A program made the translations under genes and the position numbers. Source: Bradyrhizobium manausense (lineage in GTDB: Bacteria > Pseudomonadota > Alphaproteobacteria > Rhizobiales > Xanthobacteraceae). From it: a DNA stretch of 64,000 nt. The first letter of the stretch is position 1; each line of letters opens with the position of its first letter. The stretch spans positions 2,666,001 through 2,730,000 of the forward strand of contig NZ_JAFCJI010000001.1 in the NCBI RefSeq assembly GCF_018131105.1, written 5' to 3'. Of the stretch, positions 1 through 8,560 are shown one piece after another. The notes under the pieces are model-generated. The model was not told where the DNA came from and made no database searches. It worked only from the letters and a program-made list of their open reading frames with translations.

Positions 1-768
1 AAGATTGCGACATTCAACATCAACAACATCAACCGCCGCCTGCCCAATCTGCTCGCATGGATGCGCGCGGCGAAGCCCGATGTCGTTGCGCTTCAGGAAT
101 TGAAGGCAAGTGATGGCGAATTTCCGGCAGCCGCGATCGAAAAAGCCGGCTATGGCGCGGTGTGGCGTGGACAGAAGACCTGGAACGGCGTCGCCATCCT
201 CGCCCGCAACGCCGAACCCATCCTGACGCGCGACCGGCTGCCGGGACGGACCGACGACCACGAGGCGCGCTATATCGAGGCTGCCGTGCGCGGCGTCATC
301 GTCACCAGCCTTTACCTGCCGAACGGCAATCCGCAGCCGGGGCCGAAGTTCGATTACAAGCTCGACTGGTTCGCGCGGCTCAAGCGCCACGCCAAAACCT
401 TCATCAAGCAGGACCTGCCCGTCGTGCTCGCCGGCGACTACAATGTCGCGCCAACGGAGATCGACATCTATCCGACGCGCTCGTGGGACAAGGATGCCCT
501 GGTCCAGCCGAGAAGCCGCGCGGCGTTTGCGTCACTGGTCGAACAGGGCTGGTGCGACGCGATCCGCGCGCTGCACGGAGACAAGCGCATCTATACGTTC
601 TGGGACTACAAGCGGAATCGCTGGCCGCGCGATGCCGGCCTCCGGCTCGATCATCTGCTGCTGAGCCCCGCCCTCGTCTCGCGCCTGACCAAGGCCGGCG
701 TCGACAAGAAAGTTCGCGGCGAGGACGGCGCGAGCGATCACGCGCCGGCGTGGGTCGTGCTGAAATGA
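1..768 (+). CDS. xth: Exodeoxyribonuclease III (start codon just outside window)
   Basis: Mg-dependent AP endonuclease and 3'-5' exonuclease of base excision repair. The frame is open from base 1 and begins KIATFNINNINRRLPNLL. Exonuclease III proteins usually begin M-K-I-A-T-F-N, so probably only the start codon is missing. The metal-binding Glu of ALQELK, the GDYNVAP motif around residue 145 and the C-terminal SDHAPAW motif (catalytic Asp-His) are all present, and about 255 residues matches the family. Family assignment is firm. Which paralogue it is, if the genome has more than one, cannot be told from here. Confidence 0.93.
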   Translation, partial: KIATFNINNINRRLPNLLAWMRAAKPDVVALQELKASDGEFPAAAIEKAGYGAVWRGQKTWNGVAILARNAEPILTRDRLPGRTDDHEARYIEAAVRGVIVTSLYLPNGNPQPGPKFDYKLDWFARLKRHAKTFIKQDLPVVLAGDYNVAPTEIDIYPTRSWDKDALVQPRSRAAFASLVEQGWCDAIRALHGDKRIYTFWDYKRNRWPRDAGLRLDHLLLSPALVSRLTKAGVDKKVRGEDGASDHAPAWVVLK

Positions 769-778
769 GCGAAGTCCC

Positions 779-867
779 GTAGGGTGGGCAAAGCGCAGCG
801 TGCCCGCCAAATTCGCGTACGGAGACAGGTGGTGGGCACAGCGCAAGCGCGCCTTTGCCCATCCTAC
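779..867. repeat. Dispersed inverted-repeat element, copy 1
   Basis: The 89-base intergenic element is bounded by near-perfect inverted ends, GTAGGGTGGGCAAA (779-792) and TTTGCCCATCCTAC (854-867). It has an inner pair, CGTGCCCGCC and GGTGGGCAC. A second copy with the same architecture lies at 14201-14286. It sits between convergent genes and would fold into a long stem when transcribed. I take it to be a short interspersed repeat of the kind common in Bradyrhizobium. Confidence 0.75.
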
Positions 868-886
868 GATTGATCGCCCGATCCAA

Positions 887-1702
887 TCATCGCCCGTAAT
901 ACTCCTGCACTGTATCCCACGCCGCCTTCTGCAGCAGTTGCACCGTCTCTGGATCAATCCCCATCGTATAGGAATTACCGACCGGCGAACGTCCGGTCAG
1001 CGCGGCGAGCGTGACGCTGGCGGCGAGATATGTGCCGGCGGGGCTCGGGTGCCGCTTGTCCGGCGCATAGAGGTTGAGCTCCGGCTGGAGCTTGCGGACA
1101 CGCGCGAAGGCAAGGCCCGCGGGAATGACCAGAGCATCATTGGCATTGCCGGCGGTCGTGTAGGCCTCGGCGAGTGCTTCCGTCATTTCAGGCTTGTCGA
1201 GATAGGCCCACGACATGAACAGCACCGGCCGCATGCCGTGGGCGCGGATGATGTCGCTGTCCTTCCTGGCAAAGGTGGCGAAGGCGTCCTTGAGTTGCGG
1301 ATGGATCGGGCACTGGCTGCAATCCATCATCACGACCGCGTCGTATTGCCTGCCCGGCTTGTTGAAGACGACATTGTTATGATCGTCGAAGGAATAGGCG
1401 CCGAGACCACCCGGCCGCAGCAGATTGTCCATGTCGTGCCAGTCGAGGCCGGAGCCGCCGATCGTGGCCATGGTGTTGCGATAGGACGCCTTGTTGGCTT
1501 CATCCGCGGCTCGCTCCAGAAAGGAGAGATGCCCGGGCAAGCCGTTGTTGTAGTAGAAAAAGCTGTTGCCGACGAACAAAGCCGCCCTGGGAAAGTCCGG
1601 TCCGAGCGTCGTCACCTTCGGCTTGGTTTGCGCTTGGGCGTTGAAGCCGGCTGCAACGGCCAGACACACCGCAAGCATCACTCGCGCAAAAAGACGCATC
1701 AT
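887..1702 (-). CDS. Secreted SGNH/GDSL-like hydrolase
   Basis: A 271-residue protein with a cleavable signal peptide (residues 1 to about 24, ending AQAQ). The mature part starts with a strand leading into V-G-N-S-F (Ser47), which resembles GDSL block I with its nucleophile. Near the C-terminus D215-K-R-H218-P-S matches the DxxHP block V of SGNH hydrolases. This supports an exported esterase or hydrolase; the substrate is unknown. The start is an ATGATG doublet behind an AGGAAG ribosome site. It converges on the xth gene across a repeat element. The sequence between the two motifs is atypical, so the call is to superfamily only. Confidence 0.7.
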   Translation of the reverse strand: MMRLFARVMLAVCLAVAAGFNAQAQTKPKVTTLGPDFPRAALFVGNSFFYYNNGLPGHLSFLERAADEANKASYRNTMATIGGSGLDWHDMDNLLRPGGLGAYSFDDHNNVVFNKPGRQYDAVVMMDCSQCPIHPQLKDAFATFARKDSDIIRAHGMRPVLFMSWAYLDKPEMTEALAEAYTTAGNANDALVIPAGLAFARVRKLQPELNLYAPDKRHPSPAGTYLAASVTLAALTGRSPVGNSYTMGIDPETVQLLQKAAWDTVQEYYGR

Positions 1703-1801
1703 GGCTTCCTCCCCTTTTTTATTGGGCAGGAAGCAAATCAGCTTTTCAAATGCGCCTCAAGAGGACCGGTGGTGCGAGCAGACATGCGGGAGACCGCCTG
1801 C

Positions 1802-2170
1802 TCACCACAAATTCTTGCCGTCGATCATGTTGACCGGTACCGCCTCCAGATCGAAATCGTCGAACAGGCGCGCGTTCACGGCGACCTTGGGATTGTCGAA
1901 ATCGGGCTTGCCGTTCGACCAGTCCGGCGACTCCGAGTAGGTGCCGCAGCCGCAATTCGCGCAATAGTGATGCTTGACCGTGCGGCTTCCCCAGAGATAG
2001 GTCGCGACGTTATCGGCGGGCGACAGCAGGCGAAACTGCGCGGGCGAATAATAGGCCCACAACGCACCGCGCTTGGTGCAGAGCGAACAGGTGCAGCGCG
2101 TCACGTTCGAAGGCGCCTCTGTCACCTCAAATACCGTCTCACCGCAATGACAGCTTGCCTCGACCGGCAT
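1802..2170 (-). CDS. GFA family protein (zinc-binding, CENP-V/Gfa type)
   Basis: This 122-residue protein carries the Cys pattern of the glutathione-dependent formaldehyde-activating (GFA) family: C-H-C-G at the N-terminus, C-T-C-S-L-C about 20 residues later, and C-A-N-C-G-C around residue 70. These are the structural and catalytic zinc ligands. The ATG at 2170 was chosen over longer frames because a GGGAGC-type ribosome site precedes it and the family begins close to the first C-H-C-G. Most members have no proven enzyme activity. Real formaldehyde activation should not be assumed. Confidence 0.85.
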   Translation of the reverse strand: MPVEASCHCGETVFEVTEAPSNVTRCTCSLCTKRGALWAYYSPAQFRLLSPADNVATYLWGSRTVKHHYCANCGCGTYSESPDWSNGKPDFDNPKVAVNARLFDDFDLEAVPVNMIDGKNLW

Positions 2171-2252
2171 GATCCGCTCCCGTTTTGTCAGGAGGTGGTC
2201 ATAGCCGGCCGCTGCTGCCAACATGCTGTCAGCAGCCAACAGGCCACGAAAT

Positions 2253-2556
2253 CTAGTTCGCGGACAGACGCTTGGCGTTTGCGGCCGCGTGCTGGCGATA
2301 GCGCTGGACCGCGGCCGCCGGGGTTGCGCCCGAAAGCAGGCTCGCAAGCGCTTCGAAGGCGGCAGCGACCTTCTCGCTGACCATCAGCACGGCTTCGCGG
2401 CCGGCCGGCGTCGTCGCAATGGCCGAGCTTGTCGCAGCGCAGTCGGACCACATCGCTCGCTTCGACCATCGCGCCCGCGTACCAGGGAAAGCCATTGTCG
2501 GACCCGCCGAGCACCGCATGACGGTCGAGCGCGGAGAAGGAATGGAAGTCGGGCAT
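2253..2556 (-). pseudogene. Small conserved protein gene broken by a frameshift
   Basis: Two overlapping minus-strand frames form one plausible protein of about 100 residues. The upstream frame begins MPDFHSFSALDRHAVLGG at 2556 and reads well to ...VVRLRCDKL. The neighbouring frame then continues A-I-A-T-T-P-A-G-R-E-A-V-L-M-V-S-E-K-V and ends KRLSAN at 2253. The switch is at about 2419-2425, where one extra base (a G in the coding strand's CTCGGCC) would account for it. I recall similar small alanine-rich proteins in Bradyrhizobium but know no function. It may be a true mutation or a sequencing error. Confidence 0.6.
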
Positions 2557-2717
2557 CACGCACCTCAAATTCTTTGAGCGACGCTCCGATCAATACGCTT
2601 CAAATTCTAAGGATCAGGCCGGGGAACTGGTCGGATTGGCGACGGGCGCGACACCGGCGATTAACTACCGGCCGGTCGTCAGCTCCATTCGCGCTCTCGC
2701 CCTCCTCCGGCTAGACT

Positions 2718-3467
2718 TTGCCGATTCCCGGAGTTTCTCCCTTGGCCTTTCTCTTCGTCCTCGGCGTCGGCCTGATCGCAGGCACCATTTCCGGCATCGT
2801 CGGCACGGGTTCGTCGATCATGCTGATGCCGGTGCTGGTCTATGCCTATGGGCCAAAGGAGGCCGTGCCGATCATGGCGGTTGCTTCCGTGATGGCGAAT
2901 TTTTCGCGCATTTTGGCGTGGTGGCGCGAGGTCGACTGGCGGGCATGTGTGGCTTATTCCGTCACGGGGATTCCGGCCGCAGTGCTGGGCGCACGAACGC
3001 TGCTGGCGCTGCCCTCCCATGCCGTCGATCTCGCCATCGGCATCTTCCTGATCGCGATGGTGCCGGTGCGGCACTGGCTGGCGCGGCATGACCTCAAGGC
3101 CAATCTCTGGCATCTCGCGATCGGCGGCGCGATCATCGGCTATCTCACCGGTATCGTGGTCTCGACCGGGCCGCTCAGCGTGCCGCTGTTCCTGTTCTAC
3201 GGCCTCTCCAAAGGCGCCTTTCTCGCAACCGAGGCCGCCGCCTCGCTCGGCCTCTACTTCGCCAAATCGGTGACGTTCGAGCACTTCGGCGCATTGACGC
3301 AGGAGGTCTTCATCAAGGGCCTGATCGCAGGCTCCTCGCTGATGGCCGGCGCCTTCGTCGCCAAACGCTTCGTGCTGCACCTGAAACCGGAGATGTTCCG
3401 TATGGTGATGGATGCGATCATGATCGCAGCCGGGCTCTCGATGCTCTGGAACGCGACGCAGCCGTAG
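2718..3467 (+). CDS. TSUP (TauE/SafE) family membrane transporter
   Basis: A 249-residue integral membrane protein with about seven to eight hydrophobic segments. The N-terminal glycine-rich repeat G-T-I-S-G-I-V-G-T-G-S-S is typical of TauE/SafE permeases, which export sulfite, sulfoacetate or related organosulfur anions. The frame opens with TTG at 2718; TTG at 2742 is the alternative, as no ATG fits. A second TSUP protein (32662-33444) is in the window but is not closely similar. No adjacent sulfur gene gives a clue to the substrate. Confidence 0.85.
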   Translation: MPIPGVSPLAFLFVLGVGLIAGTISGIVGTGSSIMLMPVLVYAYGPKEAVPIMAVASVMANFSRILAWWREVDWRACVAYSVTGIPAAVLGARTLLALPSHAVDLAIGIFLIAMVPVRHWLARHDLKANLWHLAIGGAIIGYLTGIVVSTGPLSVPLFLFYGLSKGAFLATEAAASLGLYFAKSVTFEHFGALTQEVFIKGLIAGSSLMAGAFVAKRFVLHLKPEMFRMVMDAIMIAAGLSMLWNATQP

Positions 3468-3529
3468 GGCATGATCCGGAAAAGTGTGCGGCGGTTTTCC
3501 GAAAGATCATGCTCAAACAATAAAGTCGC

Positions 3530-5587
3530 TCAGGCGGCGAATTCGGGCGCGATCGACGGGCTTTCGACCAGCACGCGATCTTCGCCGCCGCCGGCTTCCG
3601 CGAGCCCGCGCAGCACGGCATCGAGCGGCTGCGGCTTGTGATACAGAAAACCCTGGCCGAGCCTGACGCCCATCTCGCGCATGGCCCGCGCCTGCTCGTC
3701 GCGCTCGATGCCTTCCGCGATCAGAGTAAGCCCCAGCGTGCCCGCTAGCGAGGCGATGACACCGACGATCGCCTTGTCTTCCGCACTTTCAGGGATTTCG
3801 CGGATGAACGCCTTGTCGATCTTGACCTTGTCGAGAGGAAATCGCCGCAGATGCGCCAGCGAGCTGTAGCCTGTGCCGAAATCGTCGAGCGCAATGGTTG
3901 CACCCAGGCGACGCAGCCGGCGCAGCGTGTCGGATGCGCTGGCGATGTTGTTGATCAGCGACCCCTCCGTGATCTCGAGCTCGAGCGACGAGGCTGCGAC
4001 GCCGAACTGCTCACAGGTCTGGCGCAGCTCGGCGGCGAGCGAATGATCGGCAAGCTCGGACGGCGGCAGATTGATCGCGATCCTGATGTGCGGCCTGCCT
4101 GCAGCGGTCAGCTGTTGCAGCGCGCGGCAGGCGTCGGTGAGCACGTAACGCGTCAGGCGCGCATTGTTGCCGCTGCGCTCGATCAGCGGCAGGAACTCGC
4201 CAGGACTGATCACACCGTGCTCGGGATGCCGCCAACGGATGAGCGCCTCCAGGCCGATGACCTCCTGGGTCACGAGATCGACCTGGCTCTGATACCAGAC
4301 TTCGAACTGCCCCTTGGAGAAGCCGGTGGAAATGGCAAGCTCCAGATCCCTGCGGCGGCGATAGTCGCGCTGGAGCGCTTCATCCAGCACCGCGACGGTA
4401 CCGGGCGCCTTGGTCTTGGCATGGTAGAGCGCGATGTCGGCCAGCGCCGGCAGGTGGGACAATTCCGGATCTCCGGCACGGCGCACCGCAAGACCGATGC
4501 TGGCGCGCGGCACGACCTGCTTGTCATGCAAAAGGATCGGCGCGGAAATCGCCTCCAGCAATTGCCGCGCGAAAGTCTGCGCCGCCTCCTCATTGCTGAC
4601 CTCAGGACGAATGACCACGAACTCGTCGCCGCCGAGCCGCGCGACCCAATCGTCCGATTGGACCGTGCCGCGAAGCCGCTCTGAGATATGGACCAGGAAC
4701 TTGTCACCGGCATCGTGACCGAAGGTATCGTTGATGCCCTTGAAATCGTCGAGATCGATGAAGCTGAAAGCGATCAGCGCGTCGGGCGAGTCGGCATCGC
4801 GGCTCAAGGTCACCAGACGCTCGGACAGCGAGCGGCGGTTGGGCAGACCCGTGAGAGGATCGTGAGAGGCCATGTGGCCGAGCCGGTCGAGCGCGCCTGA
4901 CGTCGTGTGTTGCATCGCATTGAAGGCGTTCGCGAGCTGGCCGAATTCGTTCGACGATTTCACGTCCGCCGGATAGGCACGGCCATCCTGCTTGCTTCGC
5001 TGGATCGCCGACATCATCGCGGTCAGCGGTTTGCCAATGAAGATATTGGCAGAGATACGCATTGCGATCGCCGTCGCAAGCGTTGCGAGCACGCCGACGA
5101 CGAGAAGCAGCCCCAGCCTGCTGCCGGTGTCGACGTAGAGCGTCGCGTAGGAATAAGCGATCACGATACGGCCGGCTTGAACGGCGATGTTGCCATTGCG
5201 GTAGGCGATCGGACGCGAGACCTCGGCGAGCGCCTGGACATTGGGCCGCGCCACGACGCGGGCGATCACGGCACCGGTATCGTCGTAGACGGCAGCAGCT
5301 GCGATGGTCTCGTCGTGCATGATCTCGTTGAGCACGCCCGTGACCTGGTCGTAGCGCATCTTCCAGAGCGGCTCGGCGATCAGCTCGGCGCGGCTCTCCG
5401 CGACACGGGCAATGCGGGCATCGAGCTGCCTGATCTGCGACCAGAAGCTCGAGACCTCAACGCCGGCGGAAGCAAGCAGTTGCACCAGCAGCAGCACGGG
5501 GACCGTGGCCCACATCATCGCGCGAACGACCGATCGCGACGGCGCGGGCTTGATCGGACCGTTTATCCCTTGGACGTCCCGCATCAT
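3530..5587 (-). CDS. Membrane GGDEF-EAL cyclic-di-GMP protein
   Basis: A 685-residue protein with TM1 at about 27-43, a periplasmic sensor of about 110 residues, TM2 at 157-176, a HAMP-like linker, a GGDEF domain (about 235-400) and an EAL domain (about 420-665). The cyclase signature R-L-G-G-D-E-F is intact at 317-323. EAL catalytic motifs are kept: E447-A-L, INLPPSEL, LEITEG, DDFGTGYSS, KIDKAF, IAEGIE, QGFLYHKP. Both synthesis and breakdown of c-di-GMP are therefore possible. The RxxD inhibitory site reads Q310-S-D-D313, so product inhibition is probably lost. Its ATG overlaps the stop of the upstream binding-protein gene. Confidence 0.93.
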   Translation of the reverse strand: MMRDVQGINGPIKPAPSRSVVRAMMWATVPVLLLVQLLASAGVEVSSFWSQIRQLDARIARVAESRAELIAEPLWKMRYDQVTGVLNEIMHDETIAAAAVYDDTGAVIARVVARPNVQALAEVSRPIAYRNGNIAVQAGRIVIAYSYATLYVDTGSRLGLLLVVGVLATLATAIAMRISANIFIGKPLTAMMSAIQRSKQDGRAYPADVKSSNEFGQLANAFNAMQHTTSGALDRLGHMASHDPLTGLPNRRSLSERLVTLSRDADSPDALIAFSFIDLDDFKGINDTFGHDAGDKFLVHISERLRGTVQSDDWVARLGGDEFVVIRPEVSNEEAAQTFARQLLEAISAPILLHDKQVVPRASIGLAVRRAGDPELSHLPALADIALYHAKTKAPGTVAVLDEALQRDYRRRRDLELAISTGFSKGQFEVWYQSQVDLVTQEVIGLEALIRWRHPEHGVISPGEFLPLIERSGNNARLTRYVLTDACRALQQLTAAGRPHIRIAINLPPSELADHSLAAELRQTCEQFGVAASSLELEITEGSLINNIASASDTLRRLRRLGATIALDDFGTGYSSLAHLRRFPLDKVKIDKAFIREIPESAEDKAIVGVIASLAGTLGLTLIAEGIERDEQARAMREMGVRLGQGFLYHKPQPLDAVLRGLAEAGGGEDRVLVESPSIAPEFAA

Positions 5588-6759
5588 TCACCGGCGCCGC
5601 TTGCAGGTGACAGCGACGAGATCAGGGCGTCCACCGAGAAATCATATTGGCCGCAGCGTTCCGGCTTTGCCCTGAACCGCGCAAAGTCGATCCGGTCGAA
5701 GGCCCGGGCATTGATCAGCCCGGCGACGGAGCCGAGATTGTCACGCGTGATCGCGGACGTCTTGACCTCGATATGCGGCGAAGATGAAGCGAAGTCGCAG
5801 CCGTCAGCATAGTCGCGTAGCAGCACGATCGACCAGCCGCCAAGCAGGAAATGACCGCCGTCGGTCAGCAGCAGGCGGCCCGCCTTGATCTCGCGTAGCG
5901 CATCCTCCGACCAGTTGAGGCCGACCACCTGAAGATCCTGGCCCGGTGCGATGCCGGCCGCCTCGACGGCTTTGAGTGCGCCCAGCGCCATCGGGTCGTT
6001 GCCGGCCCAGATCCCCGCGGGACGGATGCCCTTGCGCTGCGCCCAGCTCAGATAATTGGCTGCCACCTGCTCCGCTTCCGATTGCGTCCAGTTGGCAAAC
6101 AGCAGCCGGTCCACGACCACGTCTGGCGCGGCGGCGACCGCGAGCTGAAGGCCCGCATTGCGGGCAATCGAGGCTGGCGTGATCTCGTCGCCGCCGATCG
6201 CGAGCAGATGGATCTTGCCGTCGGGGCTTTGCCATTTCTCGTTGCGCGCGGCGCCGATCAGCGCATTCGCCATCCGCGCGCCCGCCGTGGTCAGGTCGGT
6301 CGTGATGTCGCCAAGCCAGTTCTTGAGCTTGCTGCGCGGCGGTCCGAAACGCATCGCATCCTTGCCGATCAGGGTGTTTGACAGCAGCAATGTCTTGATG
6401 CCTGCGGCTTCCGCCGCCTCCAGGATCGGAACAGCCGCGGACTCCTCGTTCGAGAGAATGAGGTAGTCGGGCTTGTCGGCGCGGGCGACCACGCCAAGAC
6501 CAAGCTCCTGCATGGTGCGGTAATTGCGCTCGCTGGTCAGCACCTCGACACGGGCGTTGAGCTTGCGGCCGGCGGCCTGCATGGTCTGCCCAACCATGTC
6601 CCAGTAGACCTCTCCGGTCTTGCCAGGGTTAACGAAAACAATGTTGAGCGGTTTTGCGTCGGCTGCAGCGACAAGGCCGGCTGGCGCGAGAACGCCAAAG
6701 GCCATGCCCATGGCGAGCAATATGCGTAAGACTACCGTCACTGTTGTTAGCCATCCCAT
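5584..6759 (-). CDS. Periplasmic sugar-type binding protein (sensor partner)
   Basis: A 391-residue type-1 periplasmic binding protein (ribose/autoinducer class) with a long signal peptide ending near GLVAAADAKP. The mature protein opens P-L-N-I-V-F-V-N-P-G-K and continues through an LGDITTDL stretch. ATG at 6759 is preferred over a TTG 42 bases upstream. The TGA overlaps the ATG of the GGDEF-EAL gene (TCAT on the plus strand, 5584-5587), so the two are translationally coupled. No permease or ATPase gene is adjacent. This makes a ligand-sensing role upstream of c-di-GMP turnover more likely than import. Confidence 0.85.
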   Translation of the reverse strand: MGWLTTVTVVLRILLAMGMAFGVLAPAGLVAAADAKPLNIVFVNPGKTGEVYWDMVGQTMQAAGRKLNARVEVLTSERNYRTMQELGLGVVARADKPDYLILSNEESAAVPILEAAEAAGIKTLLLSNTLIGKDAMRFGPPRSKLKNWLGDITTDLTTAGARMANALIGAARNEKWQSPDGKIHLLAIGGDEITPASIARNAGLQLAVAAAPDVVVDRLLFANWTQSEAEQVAANYLSWAQRKGIRPAGIWAGNDPMALGALKAVEAAGIAPGQDLQVVGLNWSEDALREIKAGRLLLTDGGHFLLGGWSIVLLRDYADGCDFASSSPHIEVKTSAITRDNLGSVAGLINARAFDRIDFARFRAKPERCGQYDFSVDALISSLSPASGAGE

Positions 6760-6943
6760 CTTGGTTCCGAAACTGGACCCGCGTCCGCTAACATTTGGCA
6801 AAGTCCGGCGCGGCGGGACGGCGTAGCGCTAACAAAGGGTGTATAGGCCGGACGACATGCGGCTATTGCAGCGCTCGCAGACGCCCGCGCGGCCCACCAT
6901 TCCGTGCTATCAGCGAATCTGAAACCTCCGACTCACCATACCG

Positions 6944-8392
6944 ATGGCCAAGAACACGCTTTCCTTCGTCTGCCAGAACTGCGGCGCCGCCTATAACCGC
7001 TGGCAGGGCAAGTGCGAGTCCTGCGGCGAGTGGAATACGCTCGCTGAGGAAGACGCGACTGGCAGCGTACCGGTCTCGATCCGCTCCAAGCGCAAGGGCC
7101 GGACATTTGCGCTGGAAAGCCTCGCCGGCAAAAGCCCGGATGCACCGCGCCTCTCCTCAGGCATGACCGAGCTCGATCGCGTCACCGGCGGCGGCTTCGT
7201 GCGCGGCTCGGTGCTGCTGGTCGGCGGCGACCCCGGCATCGGCAAGTCGACGCTGCTGACGCAGGCGACCAGCCTGATGGCGCGTGCCGGCCACCGCATC
7301 GTCTACATCTCCGGCGAAGAAGCCATCGCCCAGGTGCGGCTGCGCGCCGAACGGCTCGGGCTGTCGGATGCACCGGTACAGCTCGCGGCCGAAACCTCGG
7401 TCGAGGACATCGTCTCGACGCTGTCGGAAGGCGCCGTCCCGCGGCTGATCGTGATCGACTCGATCCAGACCATGTGGACCGACACGGTGGAATCGGCGCC
7501 CGGCACGGTGACGCAGGTCCGCGCCTCGGCACAGGCACTCATTCGTTTCGCCAAGAAGACCGGCGCCGCCATCATCCTGGTCGGCCACGTCACCAAGGAC
7601 GGCCAGATCGCCGGCCCGCGCGTCGTCGAGCACATGGTCGATGCCGTGATGTCGTTCGAGGGTGAAGGCTCGCAACAATTCCGAATCCTGCGCGCCGTCA
7701 AAAACCGTTTTGGGCCGACCGACGAGATCGGCGTATTCGAGATGACCGGCCTCGGCCTGCGCGAGGTCACAAACCCGTCCGAGCTCTTCCTGTCCGAGCG
7801 CGACCTCGGCACGCCGGGCACCGCAGTCTTCGCGGGCATCGAGGGCACACGGCCCGTTCTGGTCGAATTGCAGGCGCTGGTAGCGCCGACTTCGCTCGGC
7901 ACCCCGCGCCGGGCCGTGGTCGGCTGGGATCAGAGCCGGCTCTCCATGGTGCTGGCGGTGCTGGAGGCTCATTGCGGGGTCAAGCTCTCGGGCCATGACG
8001 TCTATCTGAACGTCGCGGGCGGCCTGCGCATCCACGAGCCGGCCGCCGATATGGCCGCAGCGGCCGCGCTGGTGTCGTCCCTGGTTAATGCGCAGTTACC
8101 CACCGATGCCGTCTATTTTGGCGAGATATCGCTTTCCGGCGTCATCCGCCCGGTGGCGCAGACCCCGGCCCGGCTCAAGGAAGCGGTCAAGCTCGGCTTC
8201 AAGCGCGCCGTGTTGCCCGAATCGGCCCGAGGCGGTGATGCCAGCGGTGACGCCGGACTGACCCTGAATGCCGTCAACAGCCTCACCACCCTGGTCGCCG
8301 AAATCGCCGCCAAGGGCTCCCTTCGCGGCGATCAGAACCCGCCGGCGGAGAAAAATGCCACACCGGCAAGATTCCGCCGTGGAGAGGGTTAG
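6944..8392 (+). CDS. radA: DNA repair protein RadA
   Basis: A RecA-related, hexameric DnaB-like helicase that drives branch migration in recombination intermediates. It has an N-terminal C4 zinc finger (C10, C13, C24, C27), Walker A G94-G-D-P-G-I-G-K-S-T103, the RadA-specific K253-N-R-F-G257 motif, and a C-terminal Lon-protease-like domain without protease function (from about 290). Its 482 residues are slightly long because of a polar tail. It reads divergently from the binding-protein gene and is followed by cvpA and purF. Confidence 0.97.
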   Translation: MAKNTLSFVCQNCGAAYNRWQGKCESCGEWNTLAEEDATGSVPVSIRSKRKGRTFALESLAGKSPDAPRLSSGMTELDRVTGGGFVRGSVLLVGGDPGIGKSTLLTQATSLMARAGHRIVYISGEEAIAQVRLRAERLGLSDAPVQLAAETSVEDIVSTLSEGAVPRLIVIDSIQTMWTDTVESAPGTVTQVRASAQALIRFAKKTGAAIILVGHVTKDGQIAGPRVVEHMVDAVMSFEGEGSQQFRILRAVKNRFGPTDEIGVFEMTGLGLREVTNPSELFLSERDLGTPGTAVFAGIEGTRPVLVELQALVAPTSLGTPRRAVVGWDQSRLSMVLAVLEAHCGVKLSGHDVYLNVAGGLRIHEPAADMAAAAALVSSLVNAQLPTDAVYFGEISLSGVIRPVAQTPARLKEAVKLGFKRAVLPESARGGDASGDAGLTLNAVNSLTTLVAEIAAKGSLRGDQNPPAEKNATPARFRRGEG

Positions 8393-8560
8393 CTGGAGGT
8401 GACGCCAAGCGCCCCCACAGCTATACAGCCGTCACAAAAGCAGCATGGGATTGCGTGGTTGCGGCCTTGCCGGGAACGTCGTCTGGCCTTCAGTTAGGGC
8501 GGCGGCCAAACACCGATTCGCTGAGCACCCTTTGAGCGTACGAGCGGACCAGACCAGCCG

